A DNA stretch of 64,000 bases from Pectobacterium fontis (GTDB taxonomy: Bacteria > Pseudomonadota > Gammaproteobacteria > Enterobacterales > Enterobacteriaceae). Position 1 is the stretch's first letter, and each line of letters begins with the position of its first letter. Below the pieces are notes generated by a model. That model did no database searches. It saw nothing but the letters and a program-made list of their open reading frames with translations, and was not told the origin of the DNA. This document shows, in pieces, positions 49,782-58,067 of the stretch. The stretch spans positions 1 to 64,000 of the forward strand of contig NZ_JSXC01000045.1 in NCBI RefSeq assembly GCF_000803215.1, given 5' to 3'. The translations under genes were made by a program, and so were the position numbers.

Positions 49782-50888
49782 TTACTTGCTTTTAGGTGCC
49801 GTGGGCACCCAACCTGCCAACACCTTGTCTGCGGTGTATTCCGCGGCATCCGCTTCGCTTAGCTGACGACGCTGATCGTTTTTCTCTGCCCCAGTACCGC
49901 TGGATTTATGCTCGAAAAAGCGTGAGTCCTGCGGATAGAACCAGATTTTCTCGCCTTGCTTATCTTTGCCTGACATCTTGTCCCAACCATAGATATGATC
50001 GTCCATGCTGGTGTTCAGGAAGACGGTTTGGCCGATAGCGTTAGGATCGGCATAGCGGCCATCTTCAAACGTGGTGGTTGGATGCCATGGGCGGCCCAAA
50101 CCATAGCTTTTTGCAGGAACGTCTTTCTCTTTAATCACCCGGCTATTGGTAATGACTAAACCGTACTTTTGCTTAATGTTGGTGCTGGGAGCGGTGAGAT
50201 AGCCAATCGGCTGATCTTTCACGTCGGTACGGTTACGCGCAACGATGTCGCAATTGTCAAATAATGCAGTGCCGTCGCCAAAGATGAAGTCAACGGTGCC
50301 GCTTATTCGACATTGTGAGAAGAAGCTGCGTCCACCCTTCACATATAAGGTGTCCTGATACCCGACCAGGCTGACATCATGGAACCACGCTCGATCGCTA
50401 TTTTCGGCAACCAGTAGCGCAACGGCTTGCGAGTCTTTTAGTTTAGTCGGATCGTCACTGGCTTTGGCCTGGTTAGTCGGGTAATCGAAATCATTGCGGA
50501 TAGTCAGCGAGCGGGCGCTGAAATCCGGGGCATCGACCTTCACTGTGTTACTGCCATAGGTTCCCCATTTGCTGCCATCGGGTTTGAGCATTCCGGCTGC
50601 GGTGGTGGCGGTGATGACGGTGCCCTCTCGGCTTTCGCCCTGTAGATGGATGTTAGGGCGCGTAATCGTCAGACGCTCGTGGTATACGCCATTTTTCACA
50701 TAAATAACAAATGGAGAGCTATCTGCTGGCGCGCTGGCAATCGCTTCAGTAATGGTTTTGTAGGCTTTCGCATCCCCGGCATTGCTGGAAACCAGCGCAT
50801 TGTAGTCAGCGGCTTGTGCTGACGACCAGGGGGAAGAAATTAACATGGCTAAGGTTAACGTCTTGTAGAGGTGTGGGGCGTTTATCAT
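49782..50888 (-). CDS. pemA: Pectin methylesterase (pectinesterase)
   Basis: Secreted carbohydrate esterase family 8 enzyme that removes methyl groups from plant pectin so that pectate lyases can attack it. The 368-residue product has a Sec signal peptide (cleaved near SAQA-ADYN, residue 27), then a right-handed beta helix with the family's catalytic segments: GYQDTLYVKGGRSFF, VDFIFGDGTALFDNC and GRPWHP. Length equals the soft-rot PemA enzymes. It follows paeY on the same strand, 92 bases apart, as in Dickeya, but no pel gene is next to them here. Confidence 0.94.
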   Translation of the reverse strand: MINAPHLYKTLTLAMLISSPWSSAQAADYNALVSSNAGDAKAYKTITEAIASAPADSSPFVIYVKNGVYHERLTITRPNIHLQGESREGTVITATTAAGMLKPDGSKWGTYGSNTVKVDAPDFSARSLTIRNDFDYPTNQAKASDDPTKLKDSQAVALLVAENSDRAWFHDVSLVGYQDTLYVKGGRSFFSQCRISGTVDFIFGDGTALFDNCDIVARNRTDVKDQPIGYLTAPSTNIKQKYGLVITNSRVIKEKDVPAKSYGLGRPWHPTTTFEDGRYADPNAIGQTVFLNTSMDDHIYGWDKMSGKDKQGEKIWFYPQDSRFFEHKSSGTGAEKNDQRRQLSEADAAEYTADKVLAGWVPTAPKSK

Positions 50889-50980
50889 GTCCAGCGTCCT
50901 TTAATCGGTAAGGTAAGGGGATATAACGCGCGGCAGTGACGCCGCGCGTGGTTCTGTCTTATCGTTTTTTTGATGGATAA

Positions 50981-52639
50981 CTACTTGTGCTTGCCCGCTG
51001 TTTTTGCGGCCAGTGATGCTAATGCAGGCTCTTGCCGAATGGCATCAGCAACAATTTCTGCCACGGCGATAGCGCCTTTTTTCTGAAAGTGGGTGGTATC
51101 CGGTTTGCTCAGGCTACCCGCCTGATCGCGGTAAAAAGGGTACTGCTTAGGGTCGACCGCCAGCCAATACTGTTTCCAGTGATCGCTGTTGCCCTGATTC
51201 GCCAGCGCGATAGTGGCAGGCTCCACGTCCAGTAACATCACCTTGTTATCCGCTGCGGTATCCTTGATGGTCTGGCTGTAATCGCCGATGAAAGCGTAGC
51301 CGTTATCGGCATTTTGTTTGGTAAAATGGCTGTGTACGGCAGGTGTGCCTTCTTTGCCGTCAGCCGTTTTCACTCGGGTCGTTGGGGTAAGCAGTACCGG
51401 TGTGAGTTTATGCTGGCGGGCGAAGGTGATGTAGCGTTCCAGCGACGTCTGGAATGACATATCGGCTTTCCCCTGTGGAGCCTGTTTTTCCCCTGCGGCA
51501 TTATTCGGATAAGTACAGAGGTTAGCGACATCCGCCGCGCCGCGCACCGCTTTCGCGCCGTTGCAGTTTTGATCGTTGTGTCCCATCTGGATAAACAGGA
51601 AATCACCTTCTTTCATCAGGGGTTGCATCTGACGGAACCAGCCTTCATAAAAATAATCGCGCGAGCTGCGGCCTGAACGCGCGCCATTGACGACTTTTAC
51701 GCCGCTGTTTTTACTGAACTGTTGTTCAAAAACCTGTCCCCATCCCATGCGGGGGAAACGACCTTTTTCATAGGTTGCCGCTGTCGAATCACCGACGATA
51801 AAGATGCGGGTTTGCGCTTTTTGGATCGCGTCGAGGTTTTGGCGGGCAGACCGATAATCTAACGGTTCATAGTTGCCTTTATCGTTCAGGCCAACAATCG
51901 GGCGAAATGCGCTGTCAGTCAGTACCGTATGGCCGGAGTAACCCGTATTATTGTGATAATTGCGGTTATGATTAATCACGCTGACGATTTTGGTGACGGC
52001 ATCTTGCTGAGCCGCAGGGTAGGTCAGGGGGTCGAAACGCGTGGGGGCGCTGATACCGACCTGTTTTAAGGCATCATTAAAGCCCGTGTGGAAATCGACA
52101 TAGGCTTGTTTCCATGCTGCGGCATCCAGTTTCGGCGATGCCGTGTCGTCCGTTAGCTGCTGTGGGCCGATGTAACCTGCGGCTACCGCGATATCCGAAG
52201 TAATACGATCGGTTAGCGGGTTGATATTGGCGGTATTTTCTTTACCGTCATGTAATGACGGAGCGACAGCCGACAGGCATATTGCACGGGAAATATTATT
52301 CAGCAGGCAGTTATTGCCGCCAGACTCAATCGCTAAAAGCCGTAACGGTGGCGTGAGGCCAGAAATATCCAGGTGATATTTCCCTTGTTCATCGGTTTGC
52401 GTCTGACGCTTCTGGCCCTGCTGGTCTCTGATGATGATCGTGGCAGGCAAATGAATGTCCCGTGCGGTGATGCTTCCCGATAAGCCCGTTTTTTCACCCA
52501 GTGTGGAACCCGACAGTAATTTAACGCTGTCCGGCGTAGTGGTTTGCTGTGCTGCATCTGGAGTTTTAGCGTGTACCAGTGTGAAAGGCGCGGAAAGTAT
52601 CAGGGCTAAAGCTACACTTTCTGAAAAACGTTTTGCCAT
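50981..52639 (-). CDS. paeY: Pectin acetylesterase PaeY
   Basis: Removes acetyl groups from pectin, working with PemA. The 552-residue product has a signal peptide (cleaved near VHA-KTP, residue 24), an N-terminal domain of unknown role (about 45-270), and a C-terminal SGNH esterase domain of carbohydrate esterase family 12: nucleophile Ser285 in IVGDSTAATY, GRSSRDYF, MGHNDQN and the Asp-His pair in KPDTTHFQKKG. The domain arrangement is that of soft-rot PaeY. A KdgR-like box lies 317 bases upstream with an inserted repeat in between. Confidence 0.92.
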   Translation of the reverse strand: MAKRFSESVALALILSAPFTLVHAKTPDAAQQTTTPDSVKLLSGSTLGEKTGLSGSITARDIHLPATIIIRDQQGQKRQTQTDEQGKYHLDISGLTPPLRLLAIESGGNNCLLNNISRAICLSAVAPSLHDGKENTANINPLTDRITSDIAVAAGYIGPQQLTDDTASPKLDAAAWKQAYVDFHTGFNDALKQVGISAPTRFDPLTYPAAQQDAVTKIVSVINHNRNYHNNTGYSGHTVLTDSAFRPIVGLNDKGNYEPLDYRSARQNLDAIQKAQTRIFIVGDSTAATYEKGRFPRMGWGQVFEQQFSKNSGVKVVNGARSGRSSRDYFYEGWFRQMQPLMKEGDFLFIQMGHNDQNCNGAKAVRGAADVANLCTYPNNAAGEKQAPQGKADMSFQTSLERYITFARQHKLTPVLLTPTTRVKTADGKEGTPAVHSHFTKQNADNGYAFIGDYSQTIKDTAADNKVMLLDVEPATIALANQGNSDHWKQYWLAVDPKQYPFYRDQAGSLSKPDTTHFQKKGAIAVAEIVADAIRQEPALASLAAKTAGKHK

Positions 52640-52797
52640 GGTCAGACATATCCCTTGTTGGTTAATCGAAAACGGTTAATGACCCCATGCGTTATCAAAG
52701 GGCGGTTCTATTTTTTATCGTTCTTGTCACGGCCTTTAACGAAAACATCGGGGTTTTTATTATGCTCCCGAGCCGATTCAAGGGCGATGCCTAAACA

Positions 52798-52918
52798 CTA
52801 ATGCCGATCGTTTAAGCATCGAGATACCGGGGGCTACCACGGTGCGAGGTATCCCTGCGGGAACCTCATCACCGCGTTTCCCCCTAAATCCATACTTAAG
52901 TGAACAGCGTTAATGCCT
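52798..52918 (-). repeat. Palindromic MITE-like element between paeY and its KdgR box
   Basis: A roughly 120-base element with imperfect terminal inverted repeats (CTAATGCCGATCGTTTAAG at the left; TTAACGCTGTTCACTTAAG read inward from the right). Inside is a hairpin GAGGT-a-TCCC-TGC-GGGA-ACCTC. The 11-base direct repeat ATGCCTAAACA occurs at 52787-52797 and 52913-52923, flanking or slightly overlapping the ends, which looks like a target-site duplication. There is no coding capacity, so it would move only with help from a transposase elsewhere. Confidence 0.7.
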
Positions 52919-52955
52919 AAACATAGGGTTTTTGGTGAAATAACCATTCATTAAA

Positions 52956-52974
52956 AATGAAATATTATTTTAAT
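52956..52974 (-). promoter_or_regulatory. Candidate KdgR operator
   Basis: AATGAAATATTATTTTAAT resembles the KdgR box (AATGAAA, spacer, TTTCATT) with one half intact and the other off at one or two positions. KdgR represses pectinolysis genes in soft-rot bacteria until pectin breakdown products appear. Its distance from paeY (over 300 bases) is unusual and is partly due to the inserted element. Confidence 0.45.
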
Positions 52975-53082
52975 ATGATTCGTTTTTTTGTGACCCACCT
53001 CTTTTTTAGCGGAGCATTCGGGTGTCGGCACATAAAATTGTGATCAATAGGGTATTTCTGGGCAGGGGCTGTTTTGATAAAC

Positions 53083-53108
53083 GAAAAAAAGGCCGCCAGA
53101 GCGACCTT
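53083..53108 (-). terminator. Terminator of hmp
   Basis: Read on the minus strand: AGGTCGC-TCTG-GCGGCCT (7 bp, one G-T pair) followed by seven T. Confidence 0.85.
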
Positions 53109-53134
53109 TGGGTTTGATCCGTTATCAATGAGGG

Positions 53135-54325
53135 TTAGACAACTTTATGGGGACCAAAACATTCGTAATGTAGCTGTTCAGCCGGGATGCCCATCGCCAG
53201 CAATTGCTGGGCGATAAACTGCATGAAAACTACTGGGCCGCAGAGGTAGTAGTGCATATCGGGTGTAGCTAATTCGTCTTTTAGCGGGGCCAATTGCATC
53301 AGCCCGCTGTGATGATAATCTTCCCCGAGATGATCGGCCTGTTGCGGTGTGCGATACCAAATATGCTGCTGGAACTGTGGCAGTGACTGGCCCGCTTGTT
53401 CTATTTCCTCCGCGAATGCATGCGCGGTGCCGTTTTCTGTCGCATGCAACCATAGCACCTTCGCCTGATGACCCTGCTGTTTTAGCGTATGCAACATGCC
53501 TAGCATCGGGGTTTGCCCCACGCCGCCGGAAATCAGAGCAACCGGTGTGGCGGTTGGGATATCAAGGAAGAAATCGCCGTGTGGGGCCGCCAGATGAATG
53601 ATATCGCCTTCGCGCGCGGTATCATGCAGATAGCTGGAAACGGTGCCTTGTGCTTCGCGTTTAACTGCAATTCGATAGGACTTTCCATTCGGTGCATGAG
53701 TCAGAGAGTATTGGCGAATCTCCTGATTGGCAAAGCTGTCATGCGTGATGTAAACCGCCAGATATTGGCCCGCCTGAAAGTCAGCAATAGGTTGGCCATC
53801 GGTGGGTTCCAGCGTGAAGCTGGTAATCACGGCGCTTTGTGGCTGCTTGTTGACAATACGGAAAGGTCGGACACCGTTCCAACCACCGTTTTTCGCCTCG
53901 GTGCTGCGGTAGATATCGCCTTCGCGTTGGATGAAGACATTCGCCAGCACGCCATAGGCTTTACCCCAGGCATCCAGTACGTCCTGACCGGGGCTAAACA
54001 GTTCATCCAGCGTGGCCAATAAGTGTTTACCCACGATCTGATACTGATCGGCCTGAATATTGAAGCTGGCATGCTTTTGGGCGATACGCTCAACCGCAGG
54101 CAGCAGCGCGGCCAGATTTTCGATATTCGTCGCATAAGCACAAATCGCATTGAATAGCGCTTCCCGCTGATCGCCATTGCGCTGGTTACTCATGTTAAAA
54201 ATATCTTTGAGTTCAGGGTTATGCGTAAACATGCGATCGTAGAAATGTGCAGTCAGTTTCGGGCCGGTTTCCGCCAGCAGAGGAATGGTCGATTTAACGA
54301 TGGCGATAGTTTGGTTGTCCAGCAT
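53135..54325 (-). CDS. hmp: Flavohemoglobin, nitric oxide dioxygenase
   Basis: Oxidises nitric oxide to nitrate with O2 and NAD(P)H, protecting against plant and host NO. The 396-residue product has an N-terminal globin (about 1-138; proximal His in AQKHASFNI, with [15 protein letters not shown] at the start), a FAD domain (about 150-255; [12 protein letters not shown] and SYLHD) and an NAD domain (about 260-396; [27 protein letters not shown]). Under a complete NsrR operator. Divergent from glyA, the standard enterobacterial arrangement. Confidence 0.96.
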   Translation of the reverse strand: MLDNQTIAIVKSTIPLLAETGPKLTAHFYDRMFTHNPELKDIFNMSNQRNGDQREALFNAICAYATNIENLAALLPAVERIAQKHASFNIQADQYQIVGKHLLATLDELFSPGQDVLDAWGKAYGVLANVFIQREGDIYRSTEAKNGGWNGVRPFRIVNKQPQSAVITSFTLEPTDGQPIADFQAGQYLAVYITHDSFANQEIRQYSLTHAPNGKSYRIAVKREAQGTVSSYLHDTAREGDIIHLAAPHGDFFLDIPTATPVALISGGVGQTPMLGMLHTLKQQGHQAKVLWLHATENGTAHAFAEEIEQAGQSLPQFQQHIWYRTPQQADHLGEDYHHSGLMQLAPLKDELATPDMHYYLCGPVVFMQFIAQQLLAMGIPAEQLHYECFGPHKVV

Positions 54326-54354
54326 GGTGGCTCCTTATTATTGGTATGTTTTAT

Positions 54355-54377
54355 AAGATGTATTTTACATGCATCTT
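54355..54377 (-). promoter_or_regulatory. NsrR operator of hmp
   Basis: AAGATGTATTT and ACATGCATCTT flank a single central T, a near-perfect 11-1-11 match to the NsrR consensus. It ends 29 bases before the hmp start codon, so bound NsrR would block the promoter until nitric oxide damages its iron-sulphur cluster. Confidence 0.92.
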
Positions 54378-54497
54378 ATTGGGTTTATCCTCCGCTGTAA
54401 ATTACCTTTTTGGTGGTAGGGGCTTTGATGATGAAACAAAGGGAACAACATGAAGAAATAGCCGATTGAGAATGAAGAAAAATCCGTTTACCACCAC

Positions 54498-54548
54498 AGG
54501 CTTCATATTTGCTGAAGCCTTGTGCCGCCTGTAGCTAATCGTTTGCGT
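54498..54548 (+). promoter_or_regulatory. glyA control region: inverted repeat and PurR box
   Basis: The 359-base hmp-glyA gap contains an inverted repeat AGGCTTCA-N7-TGAAGCCT (54498-54520) and, at 54533-54548, AGCTAATCGTTTGCGT, whose complement ACGCAAACGATTAGCT fits the left half of the PurR consensus fully. glyA is a known PurR target. The inverted repeat may be an operator or a weak hairpin; its binder is unknown. A canonical MetR pair (TGAA-N5-TTCA) was looked for and not found. Confidence 0.65.
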
Positions 54549-54684
54549 AAAAACCTCTGTCAAGACCTATCTTCATTAGGGAAAAACGGTTTACACTATA
54601 CGCCATTCCCCTAAAGGGTAGCCCAATTCCCAAGTGGGCCATTAATTCCCAGTATATTTATGTTAGCTGAGTCAGGAGATGCGG

Positions 54685-55938
54685 ATGTTAAAGCGTGAAA
54701 TGAACATTGCCGATTATGATGCCGACCTGTGGCAAGCAATGGAGCAAGAAGTGGTGCGTCAGGAAGAGCACATTGAACTGATTGCGTCAGAAAACTACAC
54801 CAGCCCACGCGTTATGCAGGCTCAAGGATCTCAGCTAACAAACAAGTATGCTGAAGGTTATCCGGGCAAACGTTACTACGGCGGCTGCGAGTATGTTGAC
54901 ATCGTTGAGCAACTGGCGATTGACCGTGCGAAGGCGCTGTTTGGTGCCGATTATGCCAACGTGCAGCCACACTCTGGTTCTCAGGCGAACTTTGCCGTTT
55001 ACACCGCGCTGCTGCAACCGGGCGACACCATTCTGGGTATGAACCTGGCGCACGGTGGTCACCTGACCCACGGTTCACCAGTTAACCTGTCTGGTAAACT
55101 GTATAACGTCATTCCTTACGGTATCGACGAAAGCGGTAAAATCGACTACGACGAAATGGCAGAACTGGCGCGCACCCACAAGCCAAAAATGATCGTCGGC
55201 GGTTTCTCTGCCTATTCTGGCGTGGTTGATTGGGCAAAAATGCGTGAAATCGCTGACAGCATCGGTGCCTACCTGTTTGTCGATATGGCGCACGTTGCCG
55301 GTCTGATTGCCGCCGACGTTTACCCTAACCCGGTGCCTCACGCTCACATCGTGACGACGACGACGCACAAAACGCTGGCTGGCCCACGCGGTGGTCTGAT
55401 TCTGGCGAAAGGCGGTGACGAAGATCTGTACAAAAAGCTGAACTCTGCGGTTTTCCCTGGTGGTCAGGGTGGCCCGTTGATGCACGTTATCGCGGGTAAA
55501 GCGGTGGCGCTGAAAGAAGCGATGGAGCCTGAATTCAAGGTCTACCAGCAGCAGGTCGCGAAAAACGCCAAAGCGATGGTTGACGTCTTCCTGTCGCGTG
55601 GCTTCAACGTCGTTTCCGGTGGAACCAGCAACCACCTGTTCCTGCTGGATCTGGTGAGCAAAAACCTGACCGGTAAAGACGCGGATGCGGCGCTGGGTCG
55701 CGCGAACATCACTGTGAACAAAAACAGTGTGCCTAACGATCCGAAAAGCCCGTTCGTGACGTCGGGTATCCGTATCGGTACGCCTGCGGCTACTCGTCGC
55801 GGCTTTAAAGAAGCGGAAGTGCGTGAACTGGCTGGTTGGATCTGTGATGTGTTGGACAACATCAACGACGACGCGACGATTGAGCGCGTGAAACAAAAAG
55901 TCCTGGATATCTGCGCTCGCTTCCCTGTCTACGCATAA
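54685..55938 (+). CDS. glyA: Serine hydroxymethyltransferase
   Basis: PLP enzyme that interconverts serine and glycine with tetrahydrofolate, the main source of one-carbon units. The 417-residue product equals the E. coli length. PLP lysine is in [15 protein letters not shown] (about residue 229); [15 protein letters not shown] and [10 protein letters not shown] are typical. The frame has an earlier ATG at 54679, but [12 protein letters not shown] at 54685 is the family start. Confidence 0.97.
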   Translation: MLKREMNIADYDADLWQAMEQEVVRQEEHIELIASENYTSPRVMQAQGSQLTNKYAEGYPGKRYYGGCEYVDIVEQLAIDRAKALFGADYANVQPHSGSQANFAVYTALLQPGDTILGMNLAHGGHLTHGSPVNLSGKLYNVIPYGIDESGKIDYDEMAELARTHKPKMIVGGFSAYSGVVDWAKMREIADSIGAYLFVDMAHVAGLIAADVYPNPVPHAHIVTTTTHKTLAGPRGGLILAKGGDEDLYKKLNSAVFPGGQGGPLMHVIAGKAVALKEAMEPEFKVYQQQVAKNAKAMVDVFLSRGFNVVSGGTSNHLFLLDLVSKNLTGKDADAALGRANITVNKNSVPNDPKSPFVTSGIRIGTPAATRRGFKEAEVRELAGWICDVLDNINDDATIERVKQKVLDICARFPVYA

Positions 55939-55977
55939 TTCAGCATTTTTCTGACATTCCTGTCGGAGCACTTACCA

Positions 55978-56005
55978 AACGCCAGCCTGTGTGCTGGCGT
56001 TTTTT
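55978..56005 (+). terminator. Rho-independent terminator of glyA
   Basis: 9-bp perfect stem AACGCCAGC / GCTGGCGTT with a 6-base loop CTGTGT, followed by T5. Confidence 0.93.
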
Positions 56006-56023
56006 ATGGCGATAAAAATGTCT

Positions 56024-56131
56024 TTATGTCGCTTGCTCAAGCCGATACGCCTGTTCAGGTGTCATGGCGAATAACGCGTTGCGCTGCTGGGGACACTCTG
56101 ACACAGTAACCAGCAAAAAACGTTGGCGCAT
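56024..56131 (-). CDS. Possible 35-residue small protein, unknown
   Basis: A short minus-strand frame beginning MRQRFLLVTVSECPQQRN and ending in EQAYRLEQAT. Composition is balanced and soluble, with a hydrophobic start, and it fills most of the glyA-hcaT gap. TATAAT stands on the same strand about 14 bases before the ATG, too close for a normal leader, and there is no clear ribosome site. It could be a real micropeptide, a gene remnant or chance. Confidence 0.3.
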   Translation of the reverse strand: MRQRFLLVTVSECPQQRNALFAMTPEQAYRLEQAT

Positions 56132-56214
56132 TTTCAGCGTAAAATTATAGACGTAGCATTTACGACGGTTCGTCGATGGTGGACGGAAACATTCGCCATC
56201 GAAAGGGAGACATC

Positions 56215-57375
56215 ATGGTTTTACAATCGACGCGCTGGCTGGCGCTGAGCTATTTCACCTACTTTTTTTGCTATGGAGTTTTCCTACCATTTTGGGGCGG
56301 GTGGCTGAAAGGCGAGGGGTTGTCTGCCGAGTCGATCGGTATACTGTTGGGGGCAGGGCTGGTGGCCCGTTTCGTTGGCAGCCTGGTCATTACGCCAAGC
56401 GTCAAAGATCCGTCCAAATTGATTACGGTATTACGCGGGCTGGCGTTGCTATCACTGGTGCTGGTCGTGGGCTTCTGGCTGGGCAACGCCTGGCTGTGGC
56501 TGATGATAGTGATGATTGGGTTTAATCTGTTTTTTGCCCCGCTGGTGCCGCTGACCGATGCGTTAGCCGCGACCTGGCAGCGGCAGGTGGTGATGGACTA
56601 TGGCAAGGTGCGGGTCTGGGGATCGATCGCTTTTGTTATCGCCTCAGCGGCGACGGGGGAACTGGTCGCTATTTGGGGGCACCCGGCGATTCTGGCGATC
56701 CTCAGTGTAGGGCTGGCTACCATGCTATTAGGTATGCTGCTTCGCCCCAGCGTGATGCCGCAAGCGGCAGTTTCGACAGCGCAGTCGGCCAGCGTCACAC
56801 CGTGGAACGCGTTGCTGACTGAGCCTGCGGTATGGCGTTTTCTGCTTTGTGTATCCCTGTTGCAGGGCGCGCACGCCGCTTACTATGGCTTCAGCGTCAT
56901 TTATTGGCAGGATTCGGGTTATTCCGCCTCGATTATCGGCTATCTCTGGTCATTAGGCGTGGTTGCGGAGATTGTCATTTTTACCTTCAGCCAGCAGTTG
57001 TTTCGACGCTGGAGTGCCAGACAGCTTCTGTTGCTTTCCGCCGTATGTGGCGTGGTGCGCTGGGGGTTAATGGGGTCGACGGTGGCGCTGCCGTGGTTGA
57101 TAGTGATACAGCTATTGCATTGTGGTACGTTCACCGTGTGTCATCTGGCGGCGATGCGTTTTATCGCGGCGCGTTCTGGTGGTGACATTCTGCGATTACA
57201 GGCGGTGTATTCCGCGCTGGCGATGGGCGGAAGTATCGCGGTGATGACGATGATATCGGGTTTCTTGTTTGAACATTTGCAGGGCGGTACATTCTGGGTG
57301 ATGGCGCTGCTGGCGGTGCCGGCATGCTTTATCCGGCCTTCTGTCAGTTACCGTCGCGCAGTTAAAAAAGCGTAA
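56215..57375 (+). CDS. hcaT: MFS transporter HcaT (3-phenylpropionate type)
   Basis: A 386-residue, 12-helix major-facilitator permease. It follows E. coli HcaT nearly throughout: MVLQSTRWLALSYFTYFF at the start, LGAGLVARFVGSL, DYGKVRVWGSIAFVIAS, LLQGAHAAYYGFSVIYWQ and CGTFTVCHLAAMRFIAAR. HcaT is thought to import phenylpropionate. The hca catabolic genes are not in the window, so the substrate here may differ. The ATG at 56215 follows AAGGGAGA; the frame opens 39 bases earlier. Confidence 0.9.
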   Translation: MVLQSTRWLALSYFTYFFCYGVFLPFWGGWLKGEGLSAESIGILLGAGLVARFVGSLVITPSVKDPSKLITVLRGLALLSLVLVVGFWLGNAWLWLMIVMIGFNLFFAPLVPLTDALAATWQRQVVMDYGKVRVWGSIAFVIASAATGELVAIWGHPAILAILSVGLATMLLGMLLRPSVMPQAAVSTAQSASVTPWNALLTEPAVWRFLLCVSLLQGAHAAYYGFSVIYWQDSGYSASIIGYLWSLGVVAEIVIFTFSQQLFRRWSARQLLLLSAVCGVVRWGLMGSTVALPWLIVIQLLHCGTFTVCHLAAMRFIAARSGGDILRLQAVYSALAMGGSIAVMTMISGFLFEHLQGGTFWVMALLAVPACFIRPSVSYRRAVKKA

Positions 57376-57407
57376 ATCTGTCAAGATAACGTCGTGTGGT
57401 AAAAATA

Positions 57408-58067
57408 ATGTTACATTATAACGCTTTGAAACGGTGGGGCGGGCGGATAACGTTGCTGGTAATCGGTCTGGCATTGGGCCAGCCCGTTTTCGCGCATCCA
57501 CACAGTTTTATTGATATGCAGACAACGGTTGAAAGCCAGAACGACAACATTACCGGTTTACGGATGCAGTGGACGATGGATCCCATCACGTCTGCCGACT
57601 TGTTGTATGACGCTGGGAAAGCGAAGAAGGACTCTGAAGTCTGGAAAAAACTGGCGGCGGAAGTCATGGCGAATGTGTTAGGGCAACACTATTTTACCGA
57701 TATTTATCGTGATGGTCAGCCCGTGAAATATGCGCCGATGCCAACGGAATATCACCTTTCTCGCAAAGGCAACCAGGCGGTACTGGAATTTGTGCTGCCG
57801 CTGGCGCACCCGCAGCCGTTGGCCGGAAAACCGTTGCTGATTTCTACCTACGATCCGACCTATTTTGTTGATATGTCCTACCAGAATGACAAGGCCGTTA
57901 TGCTCGCAACTGCGCTGGCTTCACGTTGTAAAACCTCGCTTGTCACGCCGGAACCTAATGCGGAATTGCAATCCTATGCGCTGTCGCTGGATAAGAACGA
58001 TGCGCCGGATGAAGACATGGAACTTGGGAAACAGTTTGCACAACGGGTGACGTTGCAATGTCAGTAA
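57408..58067 (+). CDS. DUF1007 periplasmic protein, ZevA-like
   Basis: A 219-residue exported protein with signal peptide (MLHYNALKRWGGRITLLVIG ... PVFA-HPH). The mature protein begins HPHSFIDM, whose two histidines are a likely metal site and a hallmark of DUF1007. Two Cys near the C-terminus may form a disulphide. In Haemophilus the DUF1007 protein ZevA acts with the transporter ZevB in zinc handling; the gene order here is the same and the genes overlap by ten bases. A GTG at 57396 is an alternative start. Confidence 0.85.
   Translation: MLHYNALKRWGGRITLLVIGLALGQPVFAHPHSFIDMQTTVESQNDNITGLRMQWTMDPITSADLLYDAGKAKKDSEVWKKLAAEVMANVLGQHYFTDIYRDGQPVKYAPMPTEYHLSRKGNQAVLEFVLPLAHPQPLAGKPLLISTYDPTYFVDMSYQNDKAVMLATALASRCKTSLVTPEPNAELQSYALSLDKNDAPDEDMELGKQFAQRVTLQCQ

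Larger units (their letters stand above)
52640..53134. other. paeY upstream region (hmp-paeY gap)
   Basis: A 495-base gap holding, from paeY outward: about 150 bases with no clear motif, a palindromic element (52798-52918), a KdgR-like box (52956-52974), and the hmp terminator (53083-53108). Confidence 0.6.

Noticed and set aside
55075-55971. A 298-codon minus-strand frame
   Set aside because: Fully antisense to glyA, with Arg/Phe/Val-rich composition typical of the complement of a codon-biased gene.
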